Shown: positions 26,201-34,680 of the stretch, piece by piece
How positions within the stretch are numbered: the stretch's first letter is position 1
Layout: the number at the start of each line of letters is the position of its first letter
From: Chloroflexota bacterium
Lineage (GTDB): Bacteria > Chloroflexota > Ktedonobacteria > Ktedonobacterales > Ktedonobacteraceae
DNA length: 39,435 bases
Assembly: GCA_005881495.1 (NCBI GenBank)
Contig: VBHI01000355.1
Coordinates: forward strand, 1 to 39,435
Direction of reading: 5' to 3'
Made by a program: the position numbers and the translations under genes
Notes under the pieces: generated by a model
The model's input: the letters and a program-made list of their open reading frames with translations, nothing else
The model's database searches: none
Told to the model about the DNA's origin: nothing

Positions 26201-27903
26201 TACGCTGATCTCCCCTCTCCTATCTCTTCGCGTTGTAAACAATAGCGCGGCAGTAGTAAAATGCCATCGGGTGCGCGGAGGGCTGTATATGTTTGCTCAT
26301 CCGGGTTGAGCAGGACAATTACTGAACCGTCAGGTGCGCGATATTGGCGGCGTGCATCGCCCAGGCAGCCGTCAATAACTGTCAACAAGACGGCACGCTC
26401 TTCTATCGTGATTTGCTGGAGTATGCCAAAATCAAGGTAGGCTGTATAGAATAGCTGGGTGAATCGTTGGAGTTCCTGCTGGCGCTTTTCCTCGTATTGA
26501 TGAACCAGGTTACGAATGATGGTACGGTTATCAATCACTGGATCTTCTAGAGGATGTTCCCCGCGATTGGCGCGACTGATCGGTCGTAAGCGCAGGGTGA
26601 CGGTTGGTGGCGCTTGCCATGCGCTGCCTTCTTTTGCATCATATGTTGCGCCAGGGGTGCCCGCAAGACTTTCTGGCAGATGAACGGGGAGCATATTGGC
26701 GAAAGCAAGACTGAAAAGTTGTTGAGCGGTCTCACCATCTTTTGCCTGTAACAGTTGTTGAGCTAACAAATGCAAGTTGGTTGCGTAGTTCGCGTTTGGC
26801 CGTGCAGATGCTGCCAGTACAGAGGCGCGACGTACAACCTTATCCACCTCAGCGAGAGCGTTACGACGGAAAGAATCGGCATTTTTCCCCAGGGCGAACC
26901 AGTTCATCAGCGCTTCCACCTGGTTGGACGCTTCTTGCAGTAACTCGTCCTGGGTTGACCTGTTCTCTAGAGTTGGTGCGGGTGGTTCAAGATGTTGGGC
27001 AATGATCTCAACAAGGCGCTCTTTTTTCCCTGTCTCGCTCCACACAGCGAGCAGTGTGCGAATGCGGCGACTGTATTGGGTCAATGCTTGAGCAAAACCA
27101 TGTACATAAGCCACAACGGCTGCTTTATAGGACTGGTACGCCTCAAAATCAGGGCGTCCCTGTTGTGCAGCTTGAAGCATGTTAGCAAGATATTGAGCGG
27201 CTTCACGCGCCATAGTATTCCATATCTCGAACGCCCGCTGCCATTCCTCGGCTATTTCGCGGCTGTGGGTAGGTGTTGTTTCAAGCGATAGTGACCCATC
27301 CCCCATCGCTATATCGGCTCCACTGCGCTCCTTCCCCTCCCCAGATAAATTTTCGTCAAGAACCTGCAGCGAATTCCACAGGTGTGGCAGGTCTCCCTGG
27401 CGCAATGAGCCTTTGCCCGTACTTGCGCGATTTTGCTCATCGAGAAAGGTCTCAATGGCGATCGCTTCGGGCGTTGCTTGATACAGCAGCGCCGGAGAGA
27501 GGAAGCTGGCGATGGAGGTAGCCCTGCTTGAGTCGTAGATTGTGGTTACATTGCCCCATTCTTTGAGGGCAGCCAGGTCGTTCTGACATTGTTCGAGGGT
27601 GTATTCGGCATCGAATGTGGCACGTACCGTGTCACGCACTTCCTGGGCAGTGAGCTGGTAGCGATACAACTCCCGGTGGCATTGGAAGAAGAAGCGCATG
27701 ATGACGCGATACCAGCGTATGCGGTTAGAATTGACCAGGTAGCTGAAAATGGGTAAGCGGTCGGTGACATTAAAGGCAGAAGAAGACGTTAGACTCTCAG
27801 GTGTAGAGGCTATGCCCACAAACTGTTTTCCTGGGGAATAAAGTACAGTATCCTCATCTATGATGTTGTTAGCATTGCTGATTTGTGAGTTAGCCTCATG
27901 CAT
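26200..27903 (-). CDS. jetA: Wadjet type II kleisin-like subunit JetA (TIGR02677/DUF2397)
   Basis: 567 residues from ATG 27903, with GGAG ten bases upstream. After a variable N-terminus comes the family segment DRLPIFSYLVNSNRIRWYRV and a helical region with winged-helix character (LYRYQLTAQEVRDTV). A long helical middle follows (QYLANMLQAAQQGRPDFEAY), then FALGKNADSFRRNALAEV, and the RRQYRAPDGSVIVLLNPD C-terminus. In Wadjet, JetA is the MukF-like kleisin that bridges the SMC heads. A short repeat insertion adds about 20 residues near 184-203 without breaking the frame. It is the first gene of the operon, divergent from the hydrogenase genes. Confidence 0.87.
   Translation of the reverse strand: MHEANSQISNANNIIDEDTVLYSPGKQFVGIASTPESLTSSSAFNVTDRLPIFSYLVNSNRIRWYRVIMRFFFQCHRELYRYQLTAQEVRDTVRATFDAEYTLEQCQNDLAALKEWGNVTTIYDSSRATSIASFLSPALLYQATPEAIAIETFLDEQNRASTGKGSLRQGDLPHLWNSLQVLDENLSGEGKERSGADIAMGDGSLSLETTPTHSREIAEEWQRAFEIWNTMAREAAQYLANMLQAAQQGRPDFEAYQSYKAAVVAYVHGFAQALTQYSRRIRTLLAVWSETGKKERLVEIIAQHLEPPAPTLENRSTQDELLQEASNQVEALMNWFALGKNADSFRRNALAEVDKVVRRASVLAASARPNANYATNLHLLAQQLLQAKDGETAQQLFSLAFANMLPVHLPESLAGTPGATYDAKEGSAWQAPPTVTLRLRPISRANRGEHPLEDPVIDNRTIIRNLVHQYEEKRQQELQRFTQLFYTAYLDFGILQQITIEERAVLLTVIDGCLGDARRQYRAPDGSVIVLLNPDEQTYTALRAPDGILLLPRYCLQREEIGEGRSA
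27295..27353. repeat. Short repeat element inserted in frame in jetA
   Basis: The sequence CCCCATCGCTATATCGGCTC, then CTTCCCCTCCCCAGATAAAT, is related to the elements at 22204-22290 and 24806-24845. On the coding strand it reads NLSGEGKERSGADIAMGDGS, close to the jetC insertion peptide. Confidence 0.7.
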
Positions 27904-28263
27904 ATTTTATTTGCTCCAAGCACCTCTCTACATTGACCTGGTATTACTCATTCTTTGTGTCTGCTATTGTAACATGTCTTGGACTTTATGCGTATCCACT
28001 GGCACTTATGACTCCCCAAAGTGCCTACTGTCGTTGTTCTTTTTGTGGTTTTCAAAGGTGGAAATTGAGGATGTGACAATATCCAGTCCCCAGGTGAGAT
28101 ACCTTAGTAAGGAAGTATTTGTGATTGATTTGTGATTTTCATGCCTATATATCTGAGGTTATTGTGATTTCAATTTGCTAATACTAATGATGAATGCCGG
28201 TTGAGGGTGCAGGCGGTAAAGAAGAAACGTTCCAGTAGCAGTAGACAGGAAGGTGATCAAAAG
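27904..28263. other. Divergent intergenic region between jetA and the hydrogenase operon
   Basis: No gene is supported here. On the minus strand TACAAT within TGTTACAATAGC is a possible -10 for jetA, without a convincing -35. On the plus strand three exact TTGTGATT copies (28119, 28130, 28162) precede the hydrogenase genes, and TTGATT (28125-28130) with TATATC (28148-28153) at 17 bases is a possible promoter. A TTG at 28201 opens a longer hydrogenase frame but has no ribosome site. Confidence 0.5.
28119..28169 (+). promoter_or_regulatory. Three TTGTGATT direct repeats upstream of the hydrogenase operon
   Basis: Exact copies start at 28119, 28130 and 28162, i.e. 11 and 32 bases apart, near one and three helical turns. 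TGTGA is also the half-site core of CRP-type regulators. Whether a CRP-like protein binds here is inference. Confidence 0.45.
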
Positions 28264-29448
28264 ATGACAAAAGCTTCCCTACAGGTTAAGGACAAGGTGA
28301 TTGTAGAGTATGAGGATTTCCAGCGATTATTTGTAGCTCTCATGAGCAAAGGGTACCAGGTTGTTGGGCCGACCATCCGTGAAAATGCAATTGTGTATGA
28401 TACGCTGACCAGAGTTGCTGAACTACCAGTTGGCTATACAGATGAGCAGGATGGCGGGACCTATCGCTTAAAAAAGCGAGATGATCAGGCTTTGTTCGGC
28501 TATGTCGTCGGTCCACATTCGTGGAAAAAGTTTCTCCATCCTCCTGTCCTCCGTCTCTGGGAGGCCAGGCGCGAAGGGAAGGGTTTTGAACTGGTCCCTG
28601 AGAAGCAGGAAGTCCCCAAGATGGCGTTTATTGGAGTGCGTTCGTGTGAGCTGCACGCTATCGCGATCCAAGATAAGGTGTTCATGAGGTCTGGATTTAC
28701 GGACACTACCTATCAATCGCGGCGGAATAATGTATGTATTATAGCTGTCAATTGTGGACAGGCTGGCGGCACCTGTTTCTGTACTTCAATGCATACGGGA
28801 CCAAAAGTGGAAGCCGGTTTTGACCTGGCATTGACAGAAGTACTGGACCCTAATCAGGGCGACCACAAGGGATCGCCCCTACATTACTTTGTGGTAGAAG
28901 TTGGGACCGAGTTAGGCGCAGAGCTTCTGCAGGATATACCGCATAGGGAAGCAAGCAAAGACGATATACAATTGAGCGAAAACATTGTTGCGAACACCGC
29001 CGAACATATGGGTCGGAACATGGATACCACAGGGATCAAGGATCTGCTCTATCGCAATTTAGAGCATCCACGCTGGGAGGAAGTTGCGACACGCTGCCTG
29101 ACGTGCAGCAATTGCACGATGGTCTGTCCCACGTGTTTTTGTACAACTGTGGAGGATGTCACCGACCTGACAGGCGAGCATGCCGAACGCTGGCGCAAAT
29201 GGGACTCATGTTTCACGATGGATTTCTCATATATCTATGGTGGGAGTATCCGTGCCTCAACAAAGTCGCGGTATCGCCAGTGGATGACGCATAAACTGGC
29301 AAGCTGGTTTGATCAATTTGGCACCTCGGGATGCGTTGGTTGTGGGCGTTGCATTACCTGGTGCCCAGTTGGAATTGACATTACCGAAGAAGTTCGTGCC
29401 ATTCGCGAAAGCGAGACCACACCCGCCAAGACAGCAAAGGAGCAATAG
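28264..29448 (+). CDS. hydB: NiFe hydrogenase (group 3b-type) beta subunit, 4Fe-4S protein
   Basis: About 394 residues from ATG 28264, chosen because AGGAAGGTGA lies ahead; the longer TTG-28201 form has no such site. The N-terminal part has conserved cysteines ([28 protein letters not shown]). The C-terminal part binds two [4Fe-4S] clusters: [12 protein letters not shown] and [16 protein letters not shown]. In sulfhydrogenase-type enzymes this subunit passes electrons between the small subunit and the flavin subunit. A hairpin repeat lies in frame (28857-28882), adding the peptide QGDHKGSPL near residues 198-207. It is the first gene of a six-gene operon. Confidence 0.92.
   Translation: MTKASLQVKDKVIVEYEDFQRLFVALMSKGYQVVGPTIRENAIVYDTLTRVAELPVGYTDEQDGGTYRLKKRDDQALFGYVVGPHSWKKFLHPPVLRLWEARREGKGFELVPEKQEVPKMAFIGVRSCELHAIAIQDKVFMRSGFTDTTYQSRRNNVCIIAVNCGQAGGTCFCTSMHTGPKVEAGFDLALTEVLDPNQGDHKGSPLHYFVVEVGTELGAELLQDIPHREASKDDIQLSENIVANTAEHMGRNMDTTGIKDLLYRNLEHPRWEEVATRCLTCSNCTMVCPTCFCTTVEDVTDLTGEHAERWRKWDSCFTMDFSYIYGGSIRASTKSRYRQWMTHKLASWFDQFGTSGCVGCGRCITWCPVGIDITEEVRAIRESETTPAKTAKEQ
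28857..28882. repeat. Hairpin repeat, copy inside hydB
   Basis: GGGCGA and TCGCCC arms flank CCACAAGGGA, and CCTAC follows. It is identical to the intergenic copies at 29990 and 30900, yet lies in frame within coding sequence. Confidence 0.85.
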
Positions 29449-29454
29449 AGATCC

Positions 29455-29479
29455 GGGCGACCACAAGGATCGCCCCTAC
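29455..29479. repeat. Hairpin repeat, copy in the hydB-cNMP gap
   Basis: The same GGGCGA...TCGCCCC hairpin with one G fewer in the loop. It is followed by TATGGACGGAG, which supplies the ribosome site of the next gene. Confidence 0.85.
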
Positions 29480-29496
29480 TATGGACGGAGAATTAA

Positions 29497-29985
29497 ATGA
29501 AGACACTTGAACCAATTCTGGCGGAACATCCATTCTTCAAAGGGCTTAAACCTGAGTATTTGCAATTGGTCACCGGTTGCGCCTCAAACGTGCGTTTTGA
29601 CACCGGGGTTTATATGTTTCGTGAAGGTGAAGAGGCCACGCGCTTTTACCTTTTGCGGCAAGGTAAAGTGGCGCTTGAGATATTTGCTGCGCAGCGTGGG
29701 CCAATTACTATCGAGACAATAGAGGCGGGCGAGGTTATGGGCTGGTCATGGCTTTTCCCGCCTTACCAATGGCATTTGAGCGGACGGGTCATTGAGCCGA
29801 CGCGCGCAATCGCCCTTGATGGGACGTGCCTGCGGGCCAAGGGTGAAGCAGATCACGATCTCGGTTACGAACTCATGAGGCGTGTAGCCGTGATCATGAT
29901 GGATAGGCTCCAGGCTACGCGCATACGGCTGCTCGACATCTACAGCAAAAGCCCTGGAGGTAAAGTCTCTTATCCATCGCGGTAA
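29497..29985 (+). CDS. Cyclic nucleotide-binding domain protein of the hydrogenase operon
   Basis: 162 residues consisting of one cNMP-binding beta-roll (HPFFKGLKPEYLQLV, VYMFREGEEATRFYLLRQGKVAL, AGEVMGWSWLFPP) and a C-terminal helix. There is no helix-turn-helix, so it is not a CRP-type DNA-binding regulator. The phosphate-binding cassette is altered: after GEVMGWSWLFPPYQWH comes no classical R-A pair of the cAMP pocket, so ligand binding is uncertain. Group 3b hydrogenase clusters of Chloroflexota and Actinobacteria often include such a gene (recollection). It may modulate the enzyme directly. The last residues (KVSYPSR) come from repeat-associated sequence, suggesting the repeat replaced its native end. 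Confidence 0.85.
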   Translation: MKTLEPILAEHPFFKGLKPEYLQLVTGCASNVRFDTGVYMFREGEEATRFYLLRQGKVALEIFAAQRGPITIETIEAGEVMGWSWLFPPYQWHLSGRVIEPTRAIALDGTCLRAKGEADHDLGYELMRRVAVIMMDRLQATRIRLLDIYSKSPGGKVSYPSR

Positions 29986-29989
29986 AACC

Positions 29990-30015
29990 GGGCGACCACA
30001 AGGGATCGCCCCTAC
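29990..30015. repeat. Hairpin repeat, copy in the cNMP-hydG gap
   Basis: Arms GGGCGA/TCGCCC are followed by CCTACCATGGACGGTGAAAG, leading directly into the ribosome site GGAGG of the next gene. Confidence 0.85.
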
Positions 30016-30040
30016 CATGGACGGTGAAAGGAGGTAGATT

Positions 30041-30880
30041 ATGACAGTCGACCAATGTGATCCCATGATGCCGCAACGCTACCGGGTGCAACACGTACGA
30101 AATGAAATACCGGATACTTTTACGCTGGAACTTGAGCCTGAAGATGGGGGGGATATCCCGCCCTTTGCTACCGGGCAATTCAATATGCTCTATATCTTCG
30201 GCGTTGGTGAGATACCGATCTCGATTAGCGGCGATCCGGCCAGGCGTAAGCCGCTGGTCCATACTACGCGCGCTGTGGGAACAGTGTCAAGGGCTATGCG
30301 AGAACTGAAGCCCGATGATGTGATAGGCGTGCGCGGACCATTCGGCAGTCATTGGCCCATTGAGCGCGCCGAGGGCAAAGATGTTGTGATCGCTGCAGGA
30401 GGAATCGGGCTGGCTCCGCTTCGCTCTGTAATGTACCATGTCATCTCACAACGAGAAAAATACGGCAAGGCAGTCCTTCTCTACGGTGCGCGAACGCCAG
30501 CAGATATCCTGTATCGTCGCGAACTCCAGCTCTGGCGTACGCACTTTGATCTTGATGTATACGTCACCGTTGATCGCGCAACAGGCTCCTGGCGAGGAAG
30601 CGTTGGAGTTGTCACGCAGCTTATTTCTAGAGCGCCATTTGATCCGCGGAATACAGTTGCGATGGTCTGCGGTCCTGAAATCATGATGCGCTTCACTGCG
30701 GCAGAGCTTGAGAAGCGCGGGGTGGCAACAGAGGATATCTATGTATCGATGGAGCGCAATATGAAATGTGCCGTTGGGCTCTGCGGGCACTGCCAGTATG
30801 GGCCGAATTTCGTGTGCAAGGACGGTCCTGTGTTCCAATACAGCCAGATGAAAGGCTTGTTAACAAAGTGGGAAATTTGA
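30041..30880 (+). CDS. hydG: NiFe hydrogenase gamma subunit, FAD/NAD(P)-binding
   Basis: 279 residues of the ferredoxin-NADP reductase type. An N-terminal FAD-binding barrel has [16 protein letters not shown] and [17 protein letters not shown](P)-binding domain follows with [17 protein letters not shown] and [13 protein letters not shown]. At the end is a [2Fe-2S] site, [17 protein letters not shown]. It exchanges electrons between NAD(P)H and the iron-sulphur chain of the hydrogenase. GAAAGGAGG precedes ATG 30041. Length and motif order fit the gamma subunit of Pyrococcus-type sulfhydrogenases, although cofactor preference (NADP versus NAD) cannot be read from the sequence. Confidence 0.93.
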   Translation: MTVDQCDPMMPQRYRVQHVRNEIPDTFTLELEPEDGGDIPPFATGQFNMLYIFGVGEIPISISGDPARRKPLVHTTRAVGTVSRAMRELKPDDVIGVRGPFGSHWPIERAEGKDVVIAAGGIGLAPLRSVMYHVISQREKYGKAVLLYGARTPADILYRRELQLWRTHFDLDVYVTVDRATGSWRGSVGVVTQLISRAPFDPRNTVAMVCGPEIMMRFTAAELEKRGVATEDIYVSMERNMKCAVGLCGHCQYGPNFVCKDGPVFQYSQMKGLLTKWEI

Positions 30881-30899
30881 TATCTATCGCCGTAAGACC

Positions 30900-30925
30900 G
30901 GGCGACCACAAGGGATCGCCCCTAC
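30900..30925. repeat. Hairpin repeat, copy in the hydG-hydD gap
   Basis: Same arms and loop as the copies at 28857 and 29990. It is preceded by TATCTATCGCCGTAAGACC, similar to the flank of the 29990 copy, and followed by AATGGACGATGAAGG. Confidence 0.85.
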
Positions 30926-30968
30926 AATGGACGATGAAGGGAAGCAGCGATGAAAGGAGGTATTTGAA

Positions 30969-31748
30969 ATGGTCAGAAAGCAGAAACCGAAACTGGCTGT
31001 CTGGAAATTCGCCTCTTGCGATGGCTGTCAATTGAGTCTACTGGATTGTGAAGATGAATTGCTGGCGGTGATTGGCGAGGTCGAGATTGCTAACTTTCCC
31101 GAGGCATCGCGGGCTGTGGTGAAAGGGCCATATGATCTATCGCTGGTCGAAGGATCAATCACAACGCCCCATGATGCCGAGAGGATTCACCAGGTGCGGC
31201 GCGCCTCAAAATTCCTCGTGACGATCGGCGCCTGTGCCACAGCGGGTGGAATTCAAGCGTTACGCAACTTTAAGGACGTCAAAGAGTTTATTTCAATTGT
31301 CTACGCTACGCCGAGATACATTGAGACATTGAACAAATCAACGCCTATTGCAGATCACGTGTATGTTGACTTCGAGCTGCGTGGTTGCCCTATCAACAAA
31401 CATCAGCTTGTGGAAGTTATTAGCGCTTACCTGCACGGACGCAAGCCGAACACGCCGGCCCATAGCGTCTGTGTGGAATGCAAGCGACGGGGAACAGTAT
31501 GCGTGATGGTCGCACAGGGTACGCCATGCCTTGGGCCCGTGACCCACGCGGGATGCGGTGCCATTTGCCCGGCATATTCACGTGGCTGCTATGGATGTTT
31601 CGGTCCGAAAGAGACGCCCAATACGATCGCATTGAGTACACGCTGGAGCCAGCTTGGTGCGAAGGAGCAAGAGATCATGCGAACGTTCCGTAGTTTCAAT
31701 GCGTATTCCGAGGCGTTCCGCAAGGAGAGTGAATTTCATGAAAACTAA
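30969..31748 (+). CDS. hydD: NiFe hydrogenase small (delta) subunit
   Basis: 259 residues. The N-terminus binds the proximal [4Fe-4S] cluster next to the NiFe site ([34 protein letters not shown]). The C-terminal half has further cysteine motifs for two clusters ([38 protein letters not shown]). There is no Tat signal, so the enzyme is cytoplasmic, as expected for group 3. AAAGGAGG lies ahead of ATG 30969. The end overlaps the large-subunit start by 11 bases (31738-31748), implying coupled synthesis of the two core subunits. Confidence 0.94.
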   Translation: MVRKQKPKLAVWKFASCDGCQLSLLDCEDELLAVIGEVEIANFPEASRAVVKGPYDLSLVEGSITTPHDAERIHQVRRASKFLVTIGACATAGGIQALRNFKDVKEFISIVYATPRYIETLNKSTPIADHVYVDFELRGCPINKHQLVEVISAYLHGRKPNTPAHSVCVECKRRGTVCVMVAQGTPCLGPVTHAGCGAICPAYSRGCYGCFGPKETPNTIALSTRWSQLGAKEQEIMRTFRSFNAYSEAFRKESEFHEN

Positions 31749-33036
31749 GACCATCAAAGTGGATACCCTTGCTCGTGTTGAAGGGGAAGGTGCCTTGTAT
31801 GTAAAAATCAAGGGCGACAAGGTGATGGATGTGAAACTGAGGATCTACGAGCCGCCGCGCTTCTTTGAGGCGCTGCTGCGTGGTCGCATGTATGCAGAGG
31901 CTCCTGATATTACCGCGCGCATCTGTGGCATTTGTCCAGTGGCTTACCAGATGAGCACTGTACACGCGATGGAGCAGGCACTGGGTGTCACGGTTGGTGG
32001 GCAACTGCGCGAACTGCGGCGGCTCCTCTACTGTGGTGAATGGATCGAGAGCCATACGCTGCATGTCTATATGCTGCACGCGCCCGACTTTCTTGGGTAT
32101 CCCGACGTGATGCGTATGGCGCAAGATTACCCTGAGATTGTGAAGCGTGGTCTCCAAATGAAGAAGGCAGGCAATGCAATTGTGACCTTCCTGGGGGGGA
32201 GAGAGATACATCCTATCAATGTGAAGGTGGGAGGCTTTTATAAGGTGCCAAGAAAGCAGGAATTTGAGCAACTCGCAGAGAAACTGAAGTGGGGGCGGGA
32301 GGCCGCGCTGGAAACGGTACGCTGGACAGCGCAATTGCCATTTCCAGACTTCGAGCAGGATTACGAATTTGTTGCGCTTCGTACCTGGCAGCACCCTGCG
32401 GAATACCCATTTAACGAGGGCCGGATTGTTTCCAACAAGGGGCTGGACATTCCTGTTCAAGCATACGAAGAGCATTTTGCCGAAGAGCATGTAGCCCACT
32501 CCAATGCCCTGCATTCTGTGCTAAAGGAGCGGGGGGCCTATTTTGTCGGGCCACTGGCTCGCTATAACCTCAACTTTGAGCGGCTTTCCTCACTGGCGCA
32601 GGAAACGGCACGCGCAGCCGGGCTTGGGCCGGTCTGCCGAAATCCTTTTCAGAGTATTATTGTGCGCAGCGTGGAAATATTGTATGCGTTCGACGAAGCG
32701 CTGCGGATTATTGAGGGGTACGAAATGCCTGATCAGCCCGCAGTGGAATACAGTCTACACGCCGGGACAGGCAGCGCATGTACTGAGGCACCGCGCGGCA
32801 TACTCTATCATCGCTACCGGCTCAGCGATGAGGGACTGATACTCGATGCCAAGATTGTTCCCCCAACGTCACAGAACCAGAAAATCATTGAAAGTGACTT
32901 GCGGCACTATGTCGAGAAGGCCATAGATTTGTCGGAGGAACGGCTCACATGGGAGTGTGAGCAGGCAATCCGTAACTATGATCCATGTATATCATGTGCC
33001 ACACACTTTCTGAAGCTGCACATTGAACGTGAGTGA
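31738..33036 (+). CDS. hydA: NiFe hydrogenase large (alpha) subunit
   Basis: About 432 residues from ATG 31738, supported by AAGGAG inside the small-subunit gene. It carries both NiFe ligand motifs: N-terminal [11 protein letters not shown] and C-terminal DPCISCATH. Nine residues follow the last histidine (FLKLHIERE) and would be removed by the maturation protease encoded next. [11 protein letters not shown] is the usual N-terminal segment. It catalyses reversible H2 oxidation/evolution. No Hyp accessory genes for cofactor assembly are in the window, so they must lie elsewhere. The motifs and the operon of flavin plus 4Fe-4S subunits point to group 3b; 3c or 3d enzymes have different partners. 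Confidence 0.95.
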   Translation: MKTKTIKVDTLARVEGEGALYVKIKGDKVMDVKLRIYEPPRFFEALLRGRMYAEAPDITARICGICPVAYQMSTVHAMEQALGVTVGGQLRELRRLLYCGEWIESHTLHVYMLHAPDFLGYPDVMRMAQDYPEIVKRGLQMKKAGNAIVTFLGGREIHPINVKVGGFYKVPRKQEFEQLAEKLKWGREAALETVRWTAQLPFPDFEQDYEFVALRTWQHPAEYPFNEGRIVSNKGLDIPVQAYEEHFAEEHVAHSNALHSVLKERGAYFVGPLARYNLNFERLSSLAQETARAAGLGPVCRNPFQSIIVRSVEILYAFDEALRIIEGYEMPDQPAVEYSLHAGTGSACTEAPRGILYHRYRLSDEGLILDAKIVPPTSQNQKIIESDLRHYVEKAIDLSEERLTWECEQAIRNYDPCISCATHFLKLHIERE

Positions 33037-33049
33037 AGGAGGATGATGG

Positions 33050-33547
33050 ATGCCAACAATTTCACCTCCAATCCTTTTGATCGGCATTGGCAACGAGTAC
33101 TGCAGCGATGATGGCGCCGGATTAGCAGTATGTAGGGCATTGAAAACAAAGGGGTTTCCCGGCGCGCTGGTCATTGAATGCGAATGCGATGGAACAGTCT
33201 TGATGGAGATATGGAAAAATGCCAAGCGGGTGATTCTCATCGACGCGGTTTCTTCAGGTGCCAGGCCCGGCGCTATCTATCGATTCGATGTCCACAAGGA
33301 GCACATTCCGCTTAGTTTTTCCTTTCAGTCTACTCATGCCTTTGGAGTAGCAGAAGCCATTGGGCTGGCGCGCGTGCTTGAGCAGCTTCCTCCGTATCTG
33401 ATCATCTATGCTATCGAAGGGAAAAACTTCAGCAGTGGCAAAGGTCTTTCCCTGGAAGTTGAGAAAGCGGTGCAGCAGATTGTGGAACTGGTGATGAGCG
33501 AGGTTCAAGGTGCTCAAATCCCTGCAGGCGCAACATGGCCGCAGTAG
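33050..33547 (+). CDS. Hydrogenase maturation protease (HyaD/HycI family)
   Basis: 165 residues. The N-terminal IGIGNEYCSDDGAG motif supplies the first metal-sensing acid, LIDAV the second, and STHAFG the histidine, as in HybD/HycI endopeptidases. It trims the C-terminus of the large subunit after nickel insertion. GAAGGAGG precedes ATG 33050, 13 bases after hydA. The last 15 or so residues (QGAQIPAGATWPQ) look foreign: they are encoded opposite the truncated glycosyltransferase, so the natural end was probably replaced at a recombination junction near 33503. The catalytic core is intact. Confidence 0.9.
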   Translation: MPTISPPILLIGIGNEYCSDDGAGLAVCRALKTKGFPGALVIECECDGTVLMEIWKNAKRVILIDAVSSGARPGAIYRFDVHKEHIPLSFSFQSTHAFGVAEAIGLARVLEQLPPYLIIYAIEGKNFSSGKGLSLEVEKAVQQIVELVMSEVQGAQIPAGATWPQ

Positions 33548-34007
33548 ATGGTGAGGGACAGAAGGTCATAGCACATTGATTGTGGATGAAGCGATTATAC
33601 AACCACATCGGCTCTTTCAGGAGAGAGAAGCCAAAGTGCTCACAATAGGCTGCCAGGTTGGTGTGATAGGAAGAGACCAGGGGTTTGTGGAGCAGATGGC
33701 CGGCGGCAAGGCCCGATGCGCCCAGGATGACAGGATCGACCAGGTGAATAATGTCGGGCTGGAACTCGTTCAGGCGGCGCATAAAGAGTGGGCGGAAGAA
33801 GTTAAATTTTAGTTCAGGATAAAAGGGGAGAGGCAGTCCAGCGGTGCCGATTAATTCAGCACCAGCGTAGTAATCCATGCCACTTTCGGGTCCGAGGAGC
33901 AGGGCCTGGTGCCCGTTACTTTGCAGGTGTTCCAGAAGCCTGGCCAGTGTGCGGGTAACGCCATCCAGTTTGGGCAAAAAGTTTTCAGTGATAATTGCTA
34001 TGCGCAT
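33504..34007 (-). pseudogene. Glycosyltransferase family 4, N-terminal fragment
   Basis: The minus strand from ATG 34007 (MRIAIITENFLPKLDGVTRT) encodes the first Rossmann domain of a GT4 enzyme: LLGPESGMDYYAGAELIG, PDIIHLVDPVILGASGLAAG, PLVSSYHTNLAAYCEHFG and CPSPSTAAMLRLQGFEH. Homology-like sequence stops there. The second domain with the sugar-nucleotide site (EX7E) is missing, so under half of a roughly 380-residue protein remains. The frame runs on to 33429 antisense to the hydrogenase protease, without GT character. It appears to have been cut when the hydrogenase operon or its flank was joined. Confidence 0.8.
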
Positions 34008-34074
34008 TTCGGTGACCTACCTATCATGCTATGATGAAAGGAAGTGATTGAAATCCAGCGCGGCAACGAAGCCA

Positions 34075-34095
34075 GGTTGACCGCGAGGGTCAACC
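34075..34095. repeat. Hairpin repeat, divergent variant
   Basis: GGTTGA and TCAACC arms flank CCGCGAGGG, with CTACTATACACGGCGCGATG after it. Stem bases differ from the GGGCGA type but pair perfectly, i.e. compensatory change within the same layout. The remainder of 34008-34268 holds no gene that I can support. Confidence 0.65.
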
Positions 34096-34268
34096 CTACT
34101 ATACACGGCGCGATGAAAGGAAGTACCTCCGGTCAGCAGCGATGCAAGGAAGTAAAAGATATTTTCAATATTTCTATAGAATAGGGGTATCAGCCTGTAG
34201 TTAGTGGGCAATTAAGGCGTGTTAGTAGGGGGTAAAATATCTGATAAGCCACGGTTAAGCATTTTTTC

Positions 34269-34616
34269 GTGTTTTGCCATGCCGATTTTTCCTGGTCAGT
34301 GCAATTGTCGCCTTATGGTACCTACATTGCTTCAGCCAGCAAGGATCATACTGTGCGTGTCTGGGATGCTATTTTAGGACGGAATACCCAGGTCATTAAG
34401 ACACCAACTGCTGTCGCACTTGTCCTTGCGTGGTCGTCTGATGGGAAGCATATTGTTCTCGGGCTGAACGATCACAGTGCGCAAATCTGGGATGTCGCTT
34501 CCGGACGGAAGTTGCTTGCTTATCGAGGGCATGCAGACCGCGTCTATAGTGTTTCATGGTCGCCCGATGGGCAGCGACTCGCCTATGTGAGCTATGATCA
34601 TATGGTGGATGTGTAG
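34269..34616 (+). pseudogene. WD40 repeat protein remnant
   Basis: 115 codons covering about two and a half WD40 blades (VQLSPYGTYIASASKDHTVR with VWDA, SSDGKHIVLGLNDHSAQIWD, GHADRVYSVSWSPDGQRLAY). The frame enters mid-repeat, has no ribosome site and lacks the N-terminal region. It ends at TAG where the repeat pattern calls for Trp (DHMVDV then TAG CAG instead of TGG CAG), so a nonsense change is likely. WD40 proteins of Ktedonobacteria usually carry a kinase or NB-ARC domain plus seven or more blades. Confidence 0.7.
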
Positions 34617-34680
34617 CAGGTGAAATAACCGTCAAGCCAATATGTGGACAAGTCATCCGCTTTCAGCAAGGGTTCAGAAA

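Noticed and set aside
28201..28263. TTG start extending hydB by 21 residues
   Set aside because: No ribosome site at TTG 28201, whereas AGGAAGGTGA lies correctly before ATG 28264; the added peptide is Lys/Ser-rich and atypical.
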